DNA of 64,000 bases from Chloroflexota bacterium (lineage in GTDB: Bacteria; Chloroflexota; Dehalococcoidia; Lucifugimonadales; UBA3495). Shown here piece after piece: positions 26,922-35,990 of the stretch. The stretch's first letter is position 1. Each line of letters starts with the position of its first letter. Location: positions 1 through 64,000 of the forward strand of contig VXTR01000089.1 in the NCBI GenBank assembly GCA_009837355.1, given 5' to 3'. The notes under the pieces are model-generated. The model was given only the letters and a program-made list of their open reading frames with translations. It had not been told where the DNA came from and searched no databases. Made by a program: the position numbers and the translations under genes.

Positions 26922-28226
26922 ATGATGAGCACGCTAAAGAACTCGAAAGAGTGGTATGAGGTTTTGCAGCCGTTGCTTTCCTGCGAAGTTGCGGCGGCTA
27001 ACCAGGACACCCCACCGGCCTGGTGCCATGACCTGGCCCGTCTGGAAGAACTGCTGGCCGAGCGCAAAGATGGTATCGACGCGTTCGACTTCATCAGTCG
27101 CCTCTATTCTGGCTCGGGTGTCCCCTGGCTGTGGAGCTCCGAGGAGTTTCACTCCAACCTACTGGCGTGGCTGCTTGATCCGAATGAAAATCACGGACTA
27201 GGCGACCGCTTCCTTAAGGGCTTCCTGTCAAAAACCTGCGCGCCTTCCGAAGTCCAGTCAGCCGACTGGTCCCAGGCCACCGTGATACGGGAGTGGGAGA
27301 ACTATGTTGGCGGCCAGTTGGGTTATCTGGACATCCTGGTTTTGAATGAAGCGAGACAATGCCTCCTGGCCATCGAGAACAAAATCTTCTCTTCAGAACA
27401 AGGCCAGCAATTGACCAGGTACCGGAGCGCCTTGGCAAACCAGTACGACGAATTACAGCGGCATCAAGTGTTCCTGAGTCCTGCCCCGACGCAGCCAGAG
27501 TCGGCAGATGAGCGCAAGCACTGGCAGGCGGCAGGTTACGCCGTAGTGTTGGACGTGCTGAAAGAACTGACTGACCGTCAAAACGGCGAAATAGCAGAAG
27601 ACGTCCGAGCGTTCCTGATGCAGTACGCCACCACACTGAGGAGAAACATCGTGCCGGATTCCAGCGCTCAGAAAACGGCCCGTAAAGTTTATCTCGCCAA
27701 CCGGGAACTATTCGAGACCATTTTGGCCAGCAGGCCGGACTACCGTCTGGAACTGTGGAAGATCCTGAAAGCGGCCGTGGGATCGCGGGAGGACATGGAG
27801 GTTGTCGCATCGGCGTCCGGCTGGGTCGCATTCGTGCCTAAGCAGTGGTTGGAAGTGGAAGCGCAGGGAACTTCAAGCTTCCCGGACCTTCCTCTGGCGA
27901 CGTTCCACTTCATCATGTCGAATGACAACGCTTATCTCAATTTCGGCTTGTATGGGGGCGATGAGAATGTAAGAGAGAAAATAGCTGCGGCTATCAAAGA
28001 AAGCCACGGGGAATTTGGTAGACCCAGTACGCCTTTGAACACGGGTTGGACTAACTTTCACCGCAGCGACTACATCCTTGACGGTTCCCACTACAGCAGT
28101 TGGGATGAGAAGGAAACACGGGTTCGTATAAATCGCAAAGTGGCTTGTCTCATTGAAAAAGACGTTCGCAGGATCACCAACTTCATCGCGCAGAACGTCC
28201 CGGAGTACAAGCCAAAACAGGTTTGA
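26922..28226 (+). CDS. PD-(D/E)XK nuclease family protein
   Basis: A 434-residue protein with a PD-(D/E)XK core: Asp137 in G-Y-L-D-I-L-V and Glu152/Lys154 in A-I-E-N-K-I-F, followed by the helix Q-G-Q-Q-L-T-R-Y. This matches the PDDEXK_4 type of restriction-like nucleases. The start is taken at ATG 26922 (26925 is equally possible) because the ATG at 26880 falls in the preceding hairpin. The C-terminal half (after about 250) has no match that I know. The codons are less GC-biased than in flanking genes, and the gene stands alone between a terminator-like hairpin and a new promoter, so it looks inserted. A defence or repair role is possible, but no partner gene is present. Confidence 0.75.
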   Translation: MMSTLKNSKEWYEVLQPLLSCEVAAANQDTPPAWCHDLARLEELLAERKDGIDAFDFISRLYSGSGVPWLWSSEEFHSNLLAWLLDPNENHGLGDRFLKGFLSKTCAPSEVQSADWSQATVIREWENYVGGQLGYLDILVLNEARQCLLAIENKIFSSEQGQQLTRYRSALANQYDELQRHQVFLSPAPTQPESADERKHWQAAGYAVVLDVLKELTDRQNGEIAEDVRAFLMQYATTLRRNIVPDSSAQKTARKVYLANRELFETILASRPDYRLELWKILKAAVGSREDMEVVASASGWVAFVPKQWLEVEAQGTSSFPDLPLATFHFIMSNDNAYLNFGLYGGDENVREKIAAAIKESHGEFGRPSTPLNTGWTNFHRSDYILDGSHYSSWDEKETRVRINRKVACLIEKDVRRITNFIAQNVPEYKPKQV

Positions 28227-28252
28227 CCCGGCAATCCAGCCGCCCCTATAAT
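28223..28252 (+). promoter_or_regulatory. promoter of the molybdenum hydroxylase operon
   Basis: TTGACC (28223-28228), an 18-base spacer, TATAAT (28247-28252). It overlaps the end of the nuclease gene; the leader to ATG 28337 is about 78 bases. Confidence 0.6.
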
Positions 28253-28336
28253 CCAACCCGTCCGGCGCATCGGGGTCGCCGTCCGCCACTACCCGGCTGG
28301 CCCCATCACCTATCGCGCCGGAGCTGGAGGGCTGGT

Positions 28337-29254
28337 ATGGCTCGTTTTGACTATTTGGAGCCGCACTCGCTGGACGAGGCGCTCCAAATGCTGGCCGACC
28401 GTGGCGACCAAGCGCGCTTGGTCGCCGGCAGCACCGACTTTCTGGTCCGCTGGCGTACCGGCGTATGGCGTCCCGAGTCCGTCGTCTGTATGCAGCACGT
28501 CCCAGGATTGGACTACATCCGTTGGAACCCCGACGACGGCCTCGCTATCGGCGCCATGGCCACCGTGCAGGACATCGAGCAGAACGCCGACGTGCGCCGC
28601 CATTACCCCGCGCTGGCTGCCGGCGCGACCGCTTTCGCTGGCGTGCAGGTGCGCAATCTGGCCACCGTCGCCGGCAACGTCTGCAACGCATCCCCCGCCG
28701 GCGACACCCTGCCCGCGTTGCTGGCCTGTAATGCCCAATGCCTTATCGTCAGCTCCACCGGCCAACGCTGGTTGCCGCTGGACGAGCTGTTCGTTGGTCC
28801 CGGCCAGACGGCTCTGAACCCCGGCGAAATCCTGTCCGAACTGCGCCTGCCCACGCCTGCGCCAAACACCGGCGGGCTGTACGTCAAGCACAGTCCTCGC
28901 GGCGCAATGGACATATCGGCGGTCGGCGCAGCCTCCGTAGTCAGCCTGTCCGACGACGGCAGTTGCTCCAGCGTCCGCATCGCCCTGGGTGCCGTCGCTC
29001 CCACGCCGATACGGGCTTACGGGGCAGAGGGCCGTCTGGTCGGCCAGCAGCCCACTGCCGCCAACCTGGCGGAAGCCGCCCGCCTGTCCGCGCAATCCTG
29101 CAATCCCATCGCGGACGTGCGCAGCGGCGCCGACTATCGCCGCGAGATTGCCCGCGTCCTGACCGAGCGAACGCTGCGCCACGCCGTTGCCACCGCCGGC
29201 AACGCGCCCGACTTTGCCGACATCCGACGCCTGGCCGTCCAAACCGCTTGGTGA
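28337..29254 (+). CDS. molybdenum hydroxylase FAD subunit (CoxM/XdhB type)
   Basis: A 305-residue FAD-binding subunit of a xanthine dehydrogenase/CO dehydrogenase-family enzyme. FAD motifs are V-A-G-S-T-D-F-L-V near residue 33 and T-V-A-G-N-V-C-N-A-S-P-A-G-D near residue 110, followed by the CO_deh_flav_C domain. It relays electrons from the iron-sulfur subunit to the acceptor. GGAGGG lies 5 bases before the ATG, which decides the start. The gene order FAD, FeS, Mo is that of the cox operon. Confidence 0.9.
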   Translation: MARFDYLEPHSLDEALQMLADRGDQARLVAGSTDFLVRWRTGVWRPESVVCMQHVPGLDYIRWNPDDGLAIGAMATVQDIEQNADVRRHYPALAAGATAFAGVQVRNLATVAGNVCNASPAGDTLPALLACNAQCLIVSSTGQRWLPLDELFVGPGQTALNPGEILSELRLPTPAPNTGGLYVKHSPRGAMDISAVGAASVVSLSDDGSCSSVRIALGAVAPTPIRAYGAEGRLVGQQPTAANLAEAARLSAQSCNPIADVRSGADYRREIARVLTERTLRHAVATAGNAPDFADIRRLAVQTAW

Positions 29255-29260
29255 TCGCAT

Positions 29261-29288
29261 CGTCATTCCGGCGAAAGCCGGAATCCAG
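29261..29288. repeat. dispersed palindromic repeat, best copy
   Basis: ATTCCGGC (29265-29272) pairs with GCCGGAAT (29277-29284) around a GAAA loop, then CCAG. It lies between the FAD and FeS subunit genes. Related copies are at 16692 and 51612. Confidence 0.75.
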
Positions 29289-29309
29289 AAATGAATCGAG
29301 GTTGCCATA

Positions 29310-29786
29310 ATGAAACAACCCTTGACCCTCAACATCAACGGCGAATCCCGCCTGATGTTGGTGGAACCATACTACTCCCTCCTCGATTGCCTCCGGGATG
29401 ACGCCCGGCTCACCGGCTCCAAAAAAGGCTGCGACGAGGGCGACTGCGGCGCCTGTACCGTTCTGATGGATGGCAAGCCCGTAACCTCATGCCTCGTCCT
29501 CGCGCACAGCGCCCATGACGCCGAGATAACCACCATTGAAGGTTTGGCCGACGTTGATCAACTCAACCCCGTGCAGCGCGCATTCGTGGAACACGGCGGC
29601 CTGCAGTGCGGCTTCTGCATCCCCGGCTTGATAATGTCCGCCACCGGATTCCTGCAGCAGAATCCCGATCCCACCGAGGAAGACGTCCGGTTCGCCATCG
29701 GCGGCAACCTCTGCCGCTGCACCGGCTACGCCCGCGTTGTCGAGGCGATCATGGCCGCTGCCGAAGAAATGCGCCAATCCGCCTGA
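29310..29786 (+). CDS. molybdenum hydroxylase [2Fe-2S] subunit (CoxS/XdhC type)
   Basis: A 158-residue subunit with two [2Fe-2S] clusters. The plant-ferredoxin-type cluster uses Cys41, Cys46 and Cys49 (G-C-D-E-G-D-C-G-A-C-T-V) with Cys61. The second, helical cluster uses C-G-F-C and C-R-C-T-G-Y near residues 100-135. It passes electrons from the molybdenum site to FAD. Length and spacing are normal for the family. Confidence 0.93.
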   Translation: MKQPLTLNINGESRLMLVEPYYSLLDCLRDDARLTGSKKGCDEGDCGACTVLMDGKPVTSCLVLAHSAHDAEITTIEGLADVDQLNPVQRAFVEHGGLQCGFCIPGLIMSATGFLQQNPDPTEEDVRFAIGGNLCRCTGYARVVEAIMAAAEEMRQSA

Positions 29787-29797
29787 TGCGCCCGTAG

Positions 29798-29834
29798 CCC
29801 ACTCTCCTTTGATGGGAGAAGGTTGGGGTGAGGG
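29798..29834 (-). repeat. dispersed repeat, second family, first copy
   Basis: Reverse-oriented copy of a CCCTCACCCC-type element with an internal hairpin (CTCTCC/GGGAGA region). It lies between the FeS and Mo subunit genes. The other copy is at 52327-52364 in the opposite orientation. Confidence 0.7.
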
Positions 29835-29857
29835 TGATACCTATACGGAGGCAACCG

Positions 29858-32134
29858 ATGACCACCGAGTTCAAAGTCCTGGAACAAAACCATCCCCGCG
29901 TGGACGCCTATGAAAAGGTAACCGGGCGCGCCACCTACGCATCGGACGTGTACCTCCCCGGTATGCTGGCCTGCAAACTGCTGCCCAGCGCCCGCAACCA
30001 CGCTCGCATCGTCAGCATTGACACCACCCAGGCTGCCGCGCTGCCCGGCGTCCGCGCCGTCATCACCGGCGCCGATTTCCCCGACGTGCGCTTCGGCTCC
30101 GGCGCCCTCCGCGACCGCTACGTGATGCCGCGCGAGGTAGTCAACTTCGTGGGCGAACCCATCGCCGCCGTCGCCGCCGATGACGAAGCCACTGCCGAAG
30201 AGGCCGTTGAACTCATCAAGGTTGAGTACGAAGACATCCCGTCGGTGGTCAACCCGCTGGCAGCAATGGTGGACGGCGCGGCATCAGTGCATCCTGACCT
30301 GGAAGACTATGAAGGCTATGGCTTCACCATGGGCCACAACGTCAGCACTCTGCTGGACGCCGACCGCGGCGACGTTGAGCAAGCCTTCCGCGACGCCGAC
30401 GTTGTCGTTGAAGACGTGTACCGCTCCCAGGGCATCAATCAAGGCTTCCTGGAACCCATGGCTTGCGTCGCCGACGTTGAACCCGGCGGCCGGCTGGTGA
30501 TTTACGCCTCCACCCAGGGCCCTTACCCGGTGCGCGCTTCCTTGGCTGCGGTGCTGGAAATGCCCGTTTCCCGCGTCCGCATCGTGCCAATGGAGTTGGG
30601 CGGAGGATTCGGCGCGAAACTCCGCCTCGCCTTTGAAGCCTTCCCTGCGCTGCTGGCCATGCGCACCGGACGCCCGGTCAAGTTGGTCAACACTCGCGAA
30701 GAAGTCTTCACCATGAACGGCCCGCGCCTGCCGGTTACCAACTACATCCGCTCTGGCGTGATGAAGGACGGCACGATAACGGCGCGGGAAGCCTACACCA
30801 TCTTTGACGTCGGCGCCTACCTGGGCGCTGGCCCCAACTCCGGCATCGGCCACGGCATCGGCGCCTACCGCATCCCAAACTTCCGGCTCCGTTCCTACGG
30901 GGTCTATACCAACAAGATATATGTCGGTTCCTACCGGGCCTCCGGCGTCGCCGATATGACCTTCGCCGTCGAGTCCCACATGGACCACATCGCCCACGAA
31001 ATCGGCGTTGACCCCTACGAACTGCGCTTGCAGAACGCCCTGCGCGAGGGCGACGTGTCGGTCAGCGGCGCAGTCGTCCCCGGCAACGGCCTCATCGAAA
31101 CCCTGGAAGCCGTGAAAGAACGGATTGACTGGCCCCGTGAATTGGAAGACGGGCACGGCATCGGCCTGGCCCTGTGCGAGTGGCGCAGCGGCAGCGGCCC
31201 GTCCACCGCCGCCATCAGCGTCAACGACGACGGCACCGTGAGCCTTCTCACCGGCTCGGTGGACATCTCCGGCAGCGATACGTCCCTGGCCGCCATCGCC
31301 GCCGAAGCCCTGGGCATCCCCATGGAGAAAGTCATCGTCGCCAAGCGTGATACCGACTTGGCCCCGTACACCGGGCAGTCCGGCGGCAGCCGTATCGTGT
31401 ACAGCCAGGGCACGGCAGTGCAGCGCGCCGCCGAGGACACTGTGCAAAAGCTGATGGCCCTGGCCGCCGAGCGCTTGGGCGTACCCGAGGACGCCCTTGG
31501 CTGCGAAGATGGCCGGGTGTACGTGATGGACAACGAACCCCAGGGTCTGACTTTCGCCCAACTTGCCGCCGCCAGCGTAACTTCACGGGGCGGACCCATC
31601 ATCGGCACTGCGTCCCTGTCCAGTATGCCGTACACCCCGGTATTCGCGGCCCAGGCCGCCGAGGTCAAGGTTGACCGCGACACCGGGCAGGTGAAAGTCC
31701 TGCGCTACATCCAGGCCCAGGACGTGGGCGTCGCCATCAACCCCATGGCAGTGGAAGGCCAGTTGGACGGCGGCGTGGTGCAGGGCATCGGCCGCGCCCT
31801 CACCGAAGACCAGCAGTTCGACCCGGACACCGGCGCCGTCCGCAACCCGTCCTTCGCGTCTTACCTGATGCCCCTGGCTATCGACCTGCCCGAGATCGAG
31901 GACGTACTAATCAGGGTACCGGCGGAAGACGGCCCCTTTGGCGCTCGAGCCGTGGCCGAGCCGCCCGGCTTCGGCCCGCCGGCCGCCATCGCCAACGCTG
32001 TGTATGACGCGGTGGGCGTCCGCGTCAAGCAGCTCCCACTTTCCGGCGAGCGCGTGCTGGCCGCCCTCAACGGCGAGTACGACGACATACCCTTTGACGT
32101 TGCCGCCCTGCGACGAGCGGAGGGGATTGGCTAG
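29858..32134 (+). CDS. molybdenum hydroxylase large subunit (CoxL/XdhA family)
   Basis: A 758-residue molybdopterin-binding subunit. It opens with R-V-D-A-Y-E-K-V-T-G-R-A-T-Y-A-S-D, has G-G-G-F-G-A-K near residue 248, and the active-site Glu701 in A-V-A-E-P-P-G-F-G-P-P. The loop where true CO dehydrogenases carry A-Y-R-C-S-F-R here reads S-Y-R-A-S-G, so it is not a form I CO dehydrogenase. The substrate is probably an aldehyde or N-heterocycle hydroxylated next to the ring nitrogen or carbonyl. GGAGG lies 6 bases before ATG 29858. Molybdopterin cytosine dinucleotide maturation genes are not adjacent, though a CoxE-like VWA protein is encoded at 55140. Confidence 0.9.
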   Translation: MTTEFKVLEQNHPRVDAYEKVTGRATYASDVYLPGMLACKLLPSARNHARIVSIDTTQAAALPGVRAVITGADFPDVRFGSGALRDRYVMPREVVNFVGEPIAAVAADDEATAEEAVELIKVEYEDIPSVVNPLAAMVDGAASVHPDLEDYEGYGFTMGHNVSTLLDADRGDVEQAFRDADVVVEDVYRSQGINQGFLEPMACVADVEPGGRLVIYASTQGPYPVRASLAAVLEMPVSRVRIVPMELGGGFGAKLRLAFEAFPALLAMRTGRPVKLVNTREEVFTMNGPRLPVTNYIRSGVMKDGTITAREAYTIFDVGAYLGAGPNSGIGHGIGAYRIPNFRLRSYGVYTNKIYVGSYRASGVADMTFAVESHMDHIAHEIGVDPYELRLQNALREGDVSVSGAVVPGNGLIETLEAVKERIDWPRELEDGHGIGLALCEWRSGSGPSTAAISVNDDGTVSLLTGSVDISGSDTSLAAIAAEALGIPMEKVIVAKRDTDLAPYTGQSGGSRIVYSQGTAVQRAAEDTVQKLMALAAERLGVPEDALGCEDGRVYVMDNEPQGLTFAQLAAASVTSRGGPIIGTASLSSMPYTPVFAAQAAEVKVDRDTGQVKVLRYIQAQDVGVAINPMAVEGQLDGGVVQGIGRALTEDQQFDPDTGAVRNPSFASYLMPLAIDLPEIEDVLIRVPAEDGPFGARAVAEPPGFGPPAAIANAVYDAVGVRVKQLPLSGERVLAALNGEYDDIPFDVAALRRAEGIG

Positions 32135-32553
32135 TCTGTCCGCCCGTACACGTGCGCCGGAGTTACGATGACGGCATACCGCCCATCGTCCCGCATGGCC
32201 TGGTCGTACTCCGGCCAGTTGGGATGTTCTTGCCCTGCCGCCGTCCGGTACACGTCGCGCAGGGTTTCCCGGTATTCCCCCGGAGTGGAGTTGTCAACGC
32301 CCACTAGCCGAGCCTCGCCTTCCAGCACCACGAAGTTGCGCCAGTCGTCCGTACCCACCAGGATGGTGCAGCGCGGGTCCCGGCGCAGGTTCCGCAGCTT
32401 GGCCCGATCTGCCGTGGTGGTAAAAGCTACGCCGTCGCCATGCAGCCCACAGGTAACGATGCTCATCTGCGCCGCGCCGTTCCTCCGGAACGTTGTCAGC
32501 GCCCCGTTGTGGTGATTGGCCAGAAACTCCCGTTGTGCGTCGGTCAGCATCAC
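32131..32553 (-). CDS. PPOX-class F420-dependent-type oxidoreductase
   Basis: A 140-residue split-barrel flavin/F420-binding protein. The start L-T-D-A-Q-R-E-F-L-A-N-H-H, then G-A-A-Q-M-S-I-V, and R-A-K-L-R-N-L-R-R-D-P-R-C-T-I-L-V are typical of the TIGR03618-like F420 group of the pyridoxamine oxidase-like family. The substrate is unknown. It converges with the hydroxylase large-subunit gene, the stops overlapping by 4 bases. It may serve general F420 reduction of quinones or related compounds. Confidence 0.83.
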   Translation of the reverse strand: MMLTDAQREFLANHHNGALTTFRRNGAAQMSIVTCGLHGDGVAFTTTADRAKLRNLRRDPRCTILVGTDDWRNFVVLEGEARLVGVDNSTPGEYRETLRDVYRTAAGQEHPNWPEYDQAMRDDGRYAVIVTPAHVYGRTD

Positions 32554-32572
32554 ATTGTCTCCTTCATCTTGG

Positions 32573-35140
32573 CTAACTCAACCAGAATTGCGAACCCTCT
32601 TCCGTTTTCAGCACTTCAATCCGCACCGGAAACAGGTCCTTCAAGTCGTCCAGGTGCGTTATCACGATGATTTTCTCAAAGTCGTCCTGGATGGACGCGA
32701 TGGCGTCAACGATGCGCTCCCGCCCGGCCGCGTCCTGCGTGCCGAAGCCCTCGTCGATGAACAGCGTTGGCAGCGGCGCCCCCAGCCTCTGAGACAAAAC
32801 CTTGGACAGAGCGATACGCAGCGCGAGATTGATGCGAAAGGCCTCGCCGCCGCTGAACAGGTCGTAGCTGCGTGACCCCAGCTCGTCGCTCACCAGTATG
32901 TCCAGCGTTTCGGTTACGTTGCCGCCCTGATTCGTTCGCTGCGTTTCCAGTTTGACCGCCAGCCGGTTGTCGGTCATCCGACCCAGCAGGTAGTTGGCCT
33001 CGGTTTCAATATGCGGAACGGCAGCGTCAATCAGCATCGCCGGCACGCCGCTACGCCCGAACGCGGCGTACAGCTCCTGGTAAATGCCCTGTTCAGCCTG
33101 CGCCTCGCCATGACTTCGCTCCAGCCCGGCGATTTCATCAAGATACGCCCGTCGCCGTTCCCCATCGCCTTGCAGCCGTCCCTTCCGCGCCAGCAGTTCG
33201 TCCCGTTCGTGCGACAAGCCGGCAACCGTCGATTCGGCAGACTCCACCGCCGCCACTCGCTCCGGCAGTTCCGCCACCGCCACCCGGGCCTTGGCTAGCC
33301 CGGCCTCGGCCTGTCTCAACTCGTCCGTCCAACGCGCCGCCTGCGCTTCATTCTGCCGCAACTCCGCTTCATCGTCGGACAGTCGCGCCAGCGCCGCGTC
33401 CAGATCCCGCCGCTCCGATTCCCAATGCAGCAGCGCTTGCGTCAAACGGTAAGCCTCCTCCCGTCGGACGTCGTCGTAGCCCAGAGTCGCAATCCCCTCG
33501 TCAATCTCGCTGATGTTCGCCCTTTGATCGCCGGCGAAGATTCCGTTGGTCAGAACCTCTTGCAGCCGGCTCAGCCTCGGCTTCAGCGACCCCAGCTGTT
33601 CCGATGCGGCGGCGCTCTGCTGTTTGCGTTGCTCCAGCCGTCCCCGTTCCTGCTGCGTCTGCCGCTGCCGACGTGCCAGTTCAACGCGCCCCCGTTCCGC
33701 GTCGCTGACTAACTGCGTATGTCGCTGGGCCAGTTCACCGAGCGTTCGCTTGATTTCTTCATGCAGCGTCAACTTGGCCTGTATTTCCGCTTCGTACCAC
33801 TCGGCAATGTCGCCGCAGGCATCCTCCGTCAATGGCGTGCGGCACAGCGGACATAACGCGCCGGCCGATGCCATGTCCTGTTGTCTGGCCCGCAGTTCCT
33901 TCCCGTCCGCAACGCACCGCTCCAACTCGCCTTGCTGCACCGCGATGGTTCCGTGCAATTCTGCGGCCTCCGCGTTTTGAGCGTCAATATTGTCCTCTTC
34001 TATAACCAGCCTCTCTTCGACTGCGTTCAAATCCGCCAGCTGTCCGGCAATCCGGCTGCCCTGCTCGGCCAGCGGCTCCAATTCCTCGCGAATGCGCCGC
34101 GCCAGTTCCAGCGATTCCGAAGCCAGCGCCGCTTCTTCGCGGTCAATCGTGGCCTGCAACTCGTTCCGCCGCTCCTGTAGCCCGTCATACTCCCGTCGAG
34201 CTGTTTCCAACCGTTCCAACTCTTCCCGCGCCGCCGTCAACCCTTGCACTCCCGCGTCGATTTCCCCGGCCCGCTCCGTCCGGGCTTGCGTATCCTCAAT
34301 TCGTTGCCGCGCCGTTGCGATGGCATCGTTCGCCCGCCGTATGTCCTCGCCCAGCGTACCGATCCGCCGTTCGAGGGTCGTCAGTTCCGATTCTTTGCGA
34401 CGCAGTTCCTCCACTATGGCCTGCATCTCTGCCGCCGTCGCCGATGCCGTCGCCAACTCGCCATCCAGTTCGGTCAGGCGTTGTTCCACCGCCGCCAGTT
34501 CCTGCGTCGGGTCGGGAATGGCCTCCAGGGCTGTTTTCGATTGGGTCAGCGCTCCTTCAGCCCGTACTGTCCGGTCCTGCCACTCCGCTCGGCGGTCGCG
34601 GGCCGCCGCCTGCATTATCTCGTACAGTCCCAATCCCAGGATGGACGAAAGCACTTCTTTCCGCTCCGACGGCGTCTTGCGGGTGAATTCGTCCGAGCGT
34701 CCTTGCAGCAGAAAGGCCGAGTTCACGAACGTGTCATAGTCCATGCCCACCAGTCGCCGGATGCGGTTGTTGGTTTCGTTCAGCGTGTTGCCCGTAATCG
34801 CCCGCGGATGGTCGCCGTCGTCCAGCACAAACAGGTCCAGCTCCGAGCGCCCCCTTCCGGCGGAACGCCGTCGCCGGATGGCCCGGTAGGGCTGTCCTTG
34901 CGCCTGGAAGTCAAGCTCCACCCGGCACTCGGTTTCGCCGTATGTAATCAGCCCGTCGTGGTTCCGGCTGCCCGTCCGCGCTTGCCCCCACAGGCACCAG
35001 GTCATCGCGTCCAGCAGCGCCGACTTTCCGTGCCCGTTGGCTCCGCAGAGGCAGGCCACGTGAATCCCCCGCAAGTCCAGCGGCGGCACGTCATCGCGAT
35101 AGCACAGAAAGTTGCGGACGGACAGCTTCAGCGGAATCAT
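32573..35140 (-). CDS. SbcC/Rad50-type ATPase
   Basis: An 855-residue SMC-like exonuclease subunit. Walker A is G-A-N-G-H-G-K-S (residues 33-40). Two long coiled-coil arms flank the zinc-hook motif C430-P-L-C433, and the C-terminal half carries the signature L-F-S-G-G-E-A and Walker B L-P-T-L-F-I-D-E-G-F-G. Such ATPases clamp DNA and drive a Mre11/SbcD nuclease on DNA ends and hairpins. No SbcD gene is adjacent. It is divergent from the ABC-2 pair at 35198, and 57 bases separate the two starts. Confidence 0.9.
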   Translation of the reverse strand: MIPLKLSVRNFLCYRDDVPPLDLRGIHVACLCGANGHGKSALLDAMTWCLWGQARTGSRNHDGLITYGETECRVELDFQAQGQPYRAIRRRRSAGRGRSELDLFVLDDGDHPRAITGNTLNETNNRIRRLVGMDYDTFVNSAFLLQGRSDEFTRKTPSERKEVLSSILGLGLYEIMQAAARDRRAEWQDRTVRAEGALTQSKTALEAIPDPTQELAAVEQRLTELDGELATASATAAEMQAIVEELRRKESELTTLERRIGTLGEDIRRANDAIATARQRIEDTQARTERAGEIDAGVQGLTAAREELERLETARREYDGLQERRNELQATIDREEAALASESLELARRIREELEPLAEQGSRIAGQLADLNAVEERLVIEEDNIDAQNAEAAELHGTIAVQQGELERCVADGKELRARQQDMASAGALCPLCRTPLTEDACGDIAEWYEAEIQAKLTLHEEIKRTLGELAQRHTQLVSDAERGRVELARRQRQTQQERGRLEQRKQQSAAASEQLGSLKPRLSRLQEVLTNGIFAGDQRANISEIDEGIATLGYDDVRREEAYRLTQALLHWESERRDLDAALARLSDDEAELRQNEAQAARWTDELRQAEAGLAKARVAVAELPERVAAVESAESTVAGLSHERDELLARKGRLQGDGERRRAYLDEIAGLERSHGEAQAEQGIYQELYAAFGRSGVPAMLIDAAVPHIETEANYLLGRMTDNRLAVKLETQRTNQGGNVTETLDILVSDELGSRSYDLFSGGEAFRINLALRIALSKVLSQRLGAPLPTLFIDEGFGTQDAAGRERIVDAIASIQDDFEKIIVITHLDDLKDLFPVRIEVLKTEEGSQFWLS

Positions 35141-35168
35141 CTCGCCGCCGATTGTACCATTCGGCGGG

Positions 35169-35177
35169 TGATATAAT
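35169..35177 (+). promoter_or_regulatory. extended -10 of the ABC-2 exporter pair
   Basis: TGA-TATAAT, a perfect extended -10. Transcription would start near 35184, only about 14 bases before ATG 35198, where no Shine-Dalgarno sequence is seen. Confidence 0.5.
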
Positions 35178-35197
35178 TGTCCACTGGTTCGAACCTA

Positions 35198-35989
35198 ATG
35201 ACGACGCCAAACCATCAGAACATCGACGGCGACGCCCCTATTATTTTCGTGGAAGGGCTGCGGAAGCGGTACGCCGACATCCAGGCCGTGGACGGGGTAT
35301 CCTTCACCGTGAGCAAAGGCGAGGTTTTCGCCCTCCTCGGTCCCAACGGCTCCGGCAAAACCACCACCATCGAAATCATCGAAGGGATGCGCGCTGCCGA
35401 CAGCGGAAAGGCCACGGTCGCCGGAATCGATGTCTCCAGGGACCCCCGCGCCGTCAAGCAGGTGATTGGCGTCCAGTTGCAGAGTAGCGTGTTTTTCGAG
35501 CACCTGCAGCTCCAGGAAATCCTCAAAATGCTGGGCAGCATCTACCGGATGAAGATTGACCCGGAACCCCTCCTGACCACCGTTGACCTCTGGGAACGCC
35601 GTGCCGCATCCTTTCGCACCCTGTCCGGCGGCCAGAAGCAGCGCTTCGCCATCGCCGCCGCCCTGGTCAACGACCCCAGCGTTGTGTTTCTCGACGAACC
35701 CACCACCGGACTCGACCCTCAGGCCCGCCATCTGATGTGGGAAACCATCCAGGGTTGGAAGGCCCAGGGACGCACCATCGTCTTGACCACCCACTACATG
35801 GAGGAAGCTGAAGAGCTCTGCGACCGCGTCGCCGTAATGGACTCCGGACGTATCATCACCATGGATACGCCCAACTCCCTCATTGACGAACTCCTGGCCC
35901 GCGGCTTCCACCGGCAGCAGGAAGTGCGTCCCGCTACGTTGGAAGACGTTTTCCTGGACCTCACTGGACGCTCCCTGCGCGAGTTCTAG
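35198..35989 (+). CDS. ABC-2 exporter ATP-binding protein
   Basis: A 263-residue ATPase of the multidrug/ABC-2 exporter type. Walker A is G-P-N-G-S-G-K-T-T-T, the signature is L-S-G-G-Q-K-Q-R, and Walker B ends V-F-L-D-E-P-T-T-G-L-D. It powers the permease encoded next. ATG 35198 is preferred over the TTG at 35177, which overlaps the -10 element. The closest well-known relatives are drug and polysaccharide export ATPases; substrate unknown. Confidence 0.92.
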   Translation: MTTPNHQNIDGDAPIIFVEGLRKRYADIQAVDGVSFTVSKGEVFALLGPNGSGKTTTIEIIEGMRAADSGKATVAGIDVSRDPRAVKQVIGVQLQSSVFFEHLQLQEILKMLGSIYRMKIDPEPLLTTVDLWERRAASFRTLSGGQKQRFAIAAALVNDPSVVFLDEPTTGLDPQARHLMWETIQGWKAQGRTIVLTTHYMEEAEELCDRVAVMDSGRIITMDTPNSLIDELLARGFHRQQEVRPATLEDVFLDLTGRSLREF

Positions 35990-35990
35990 C

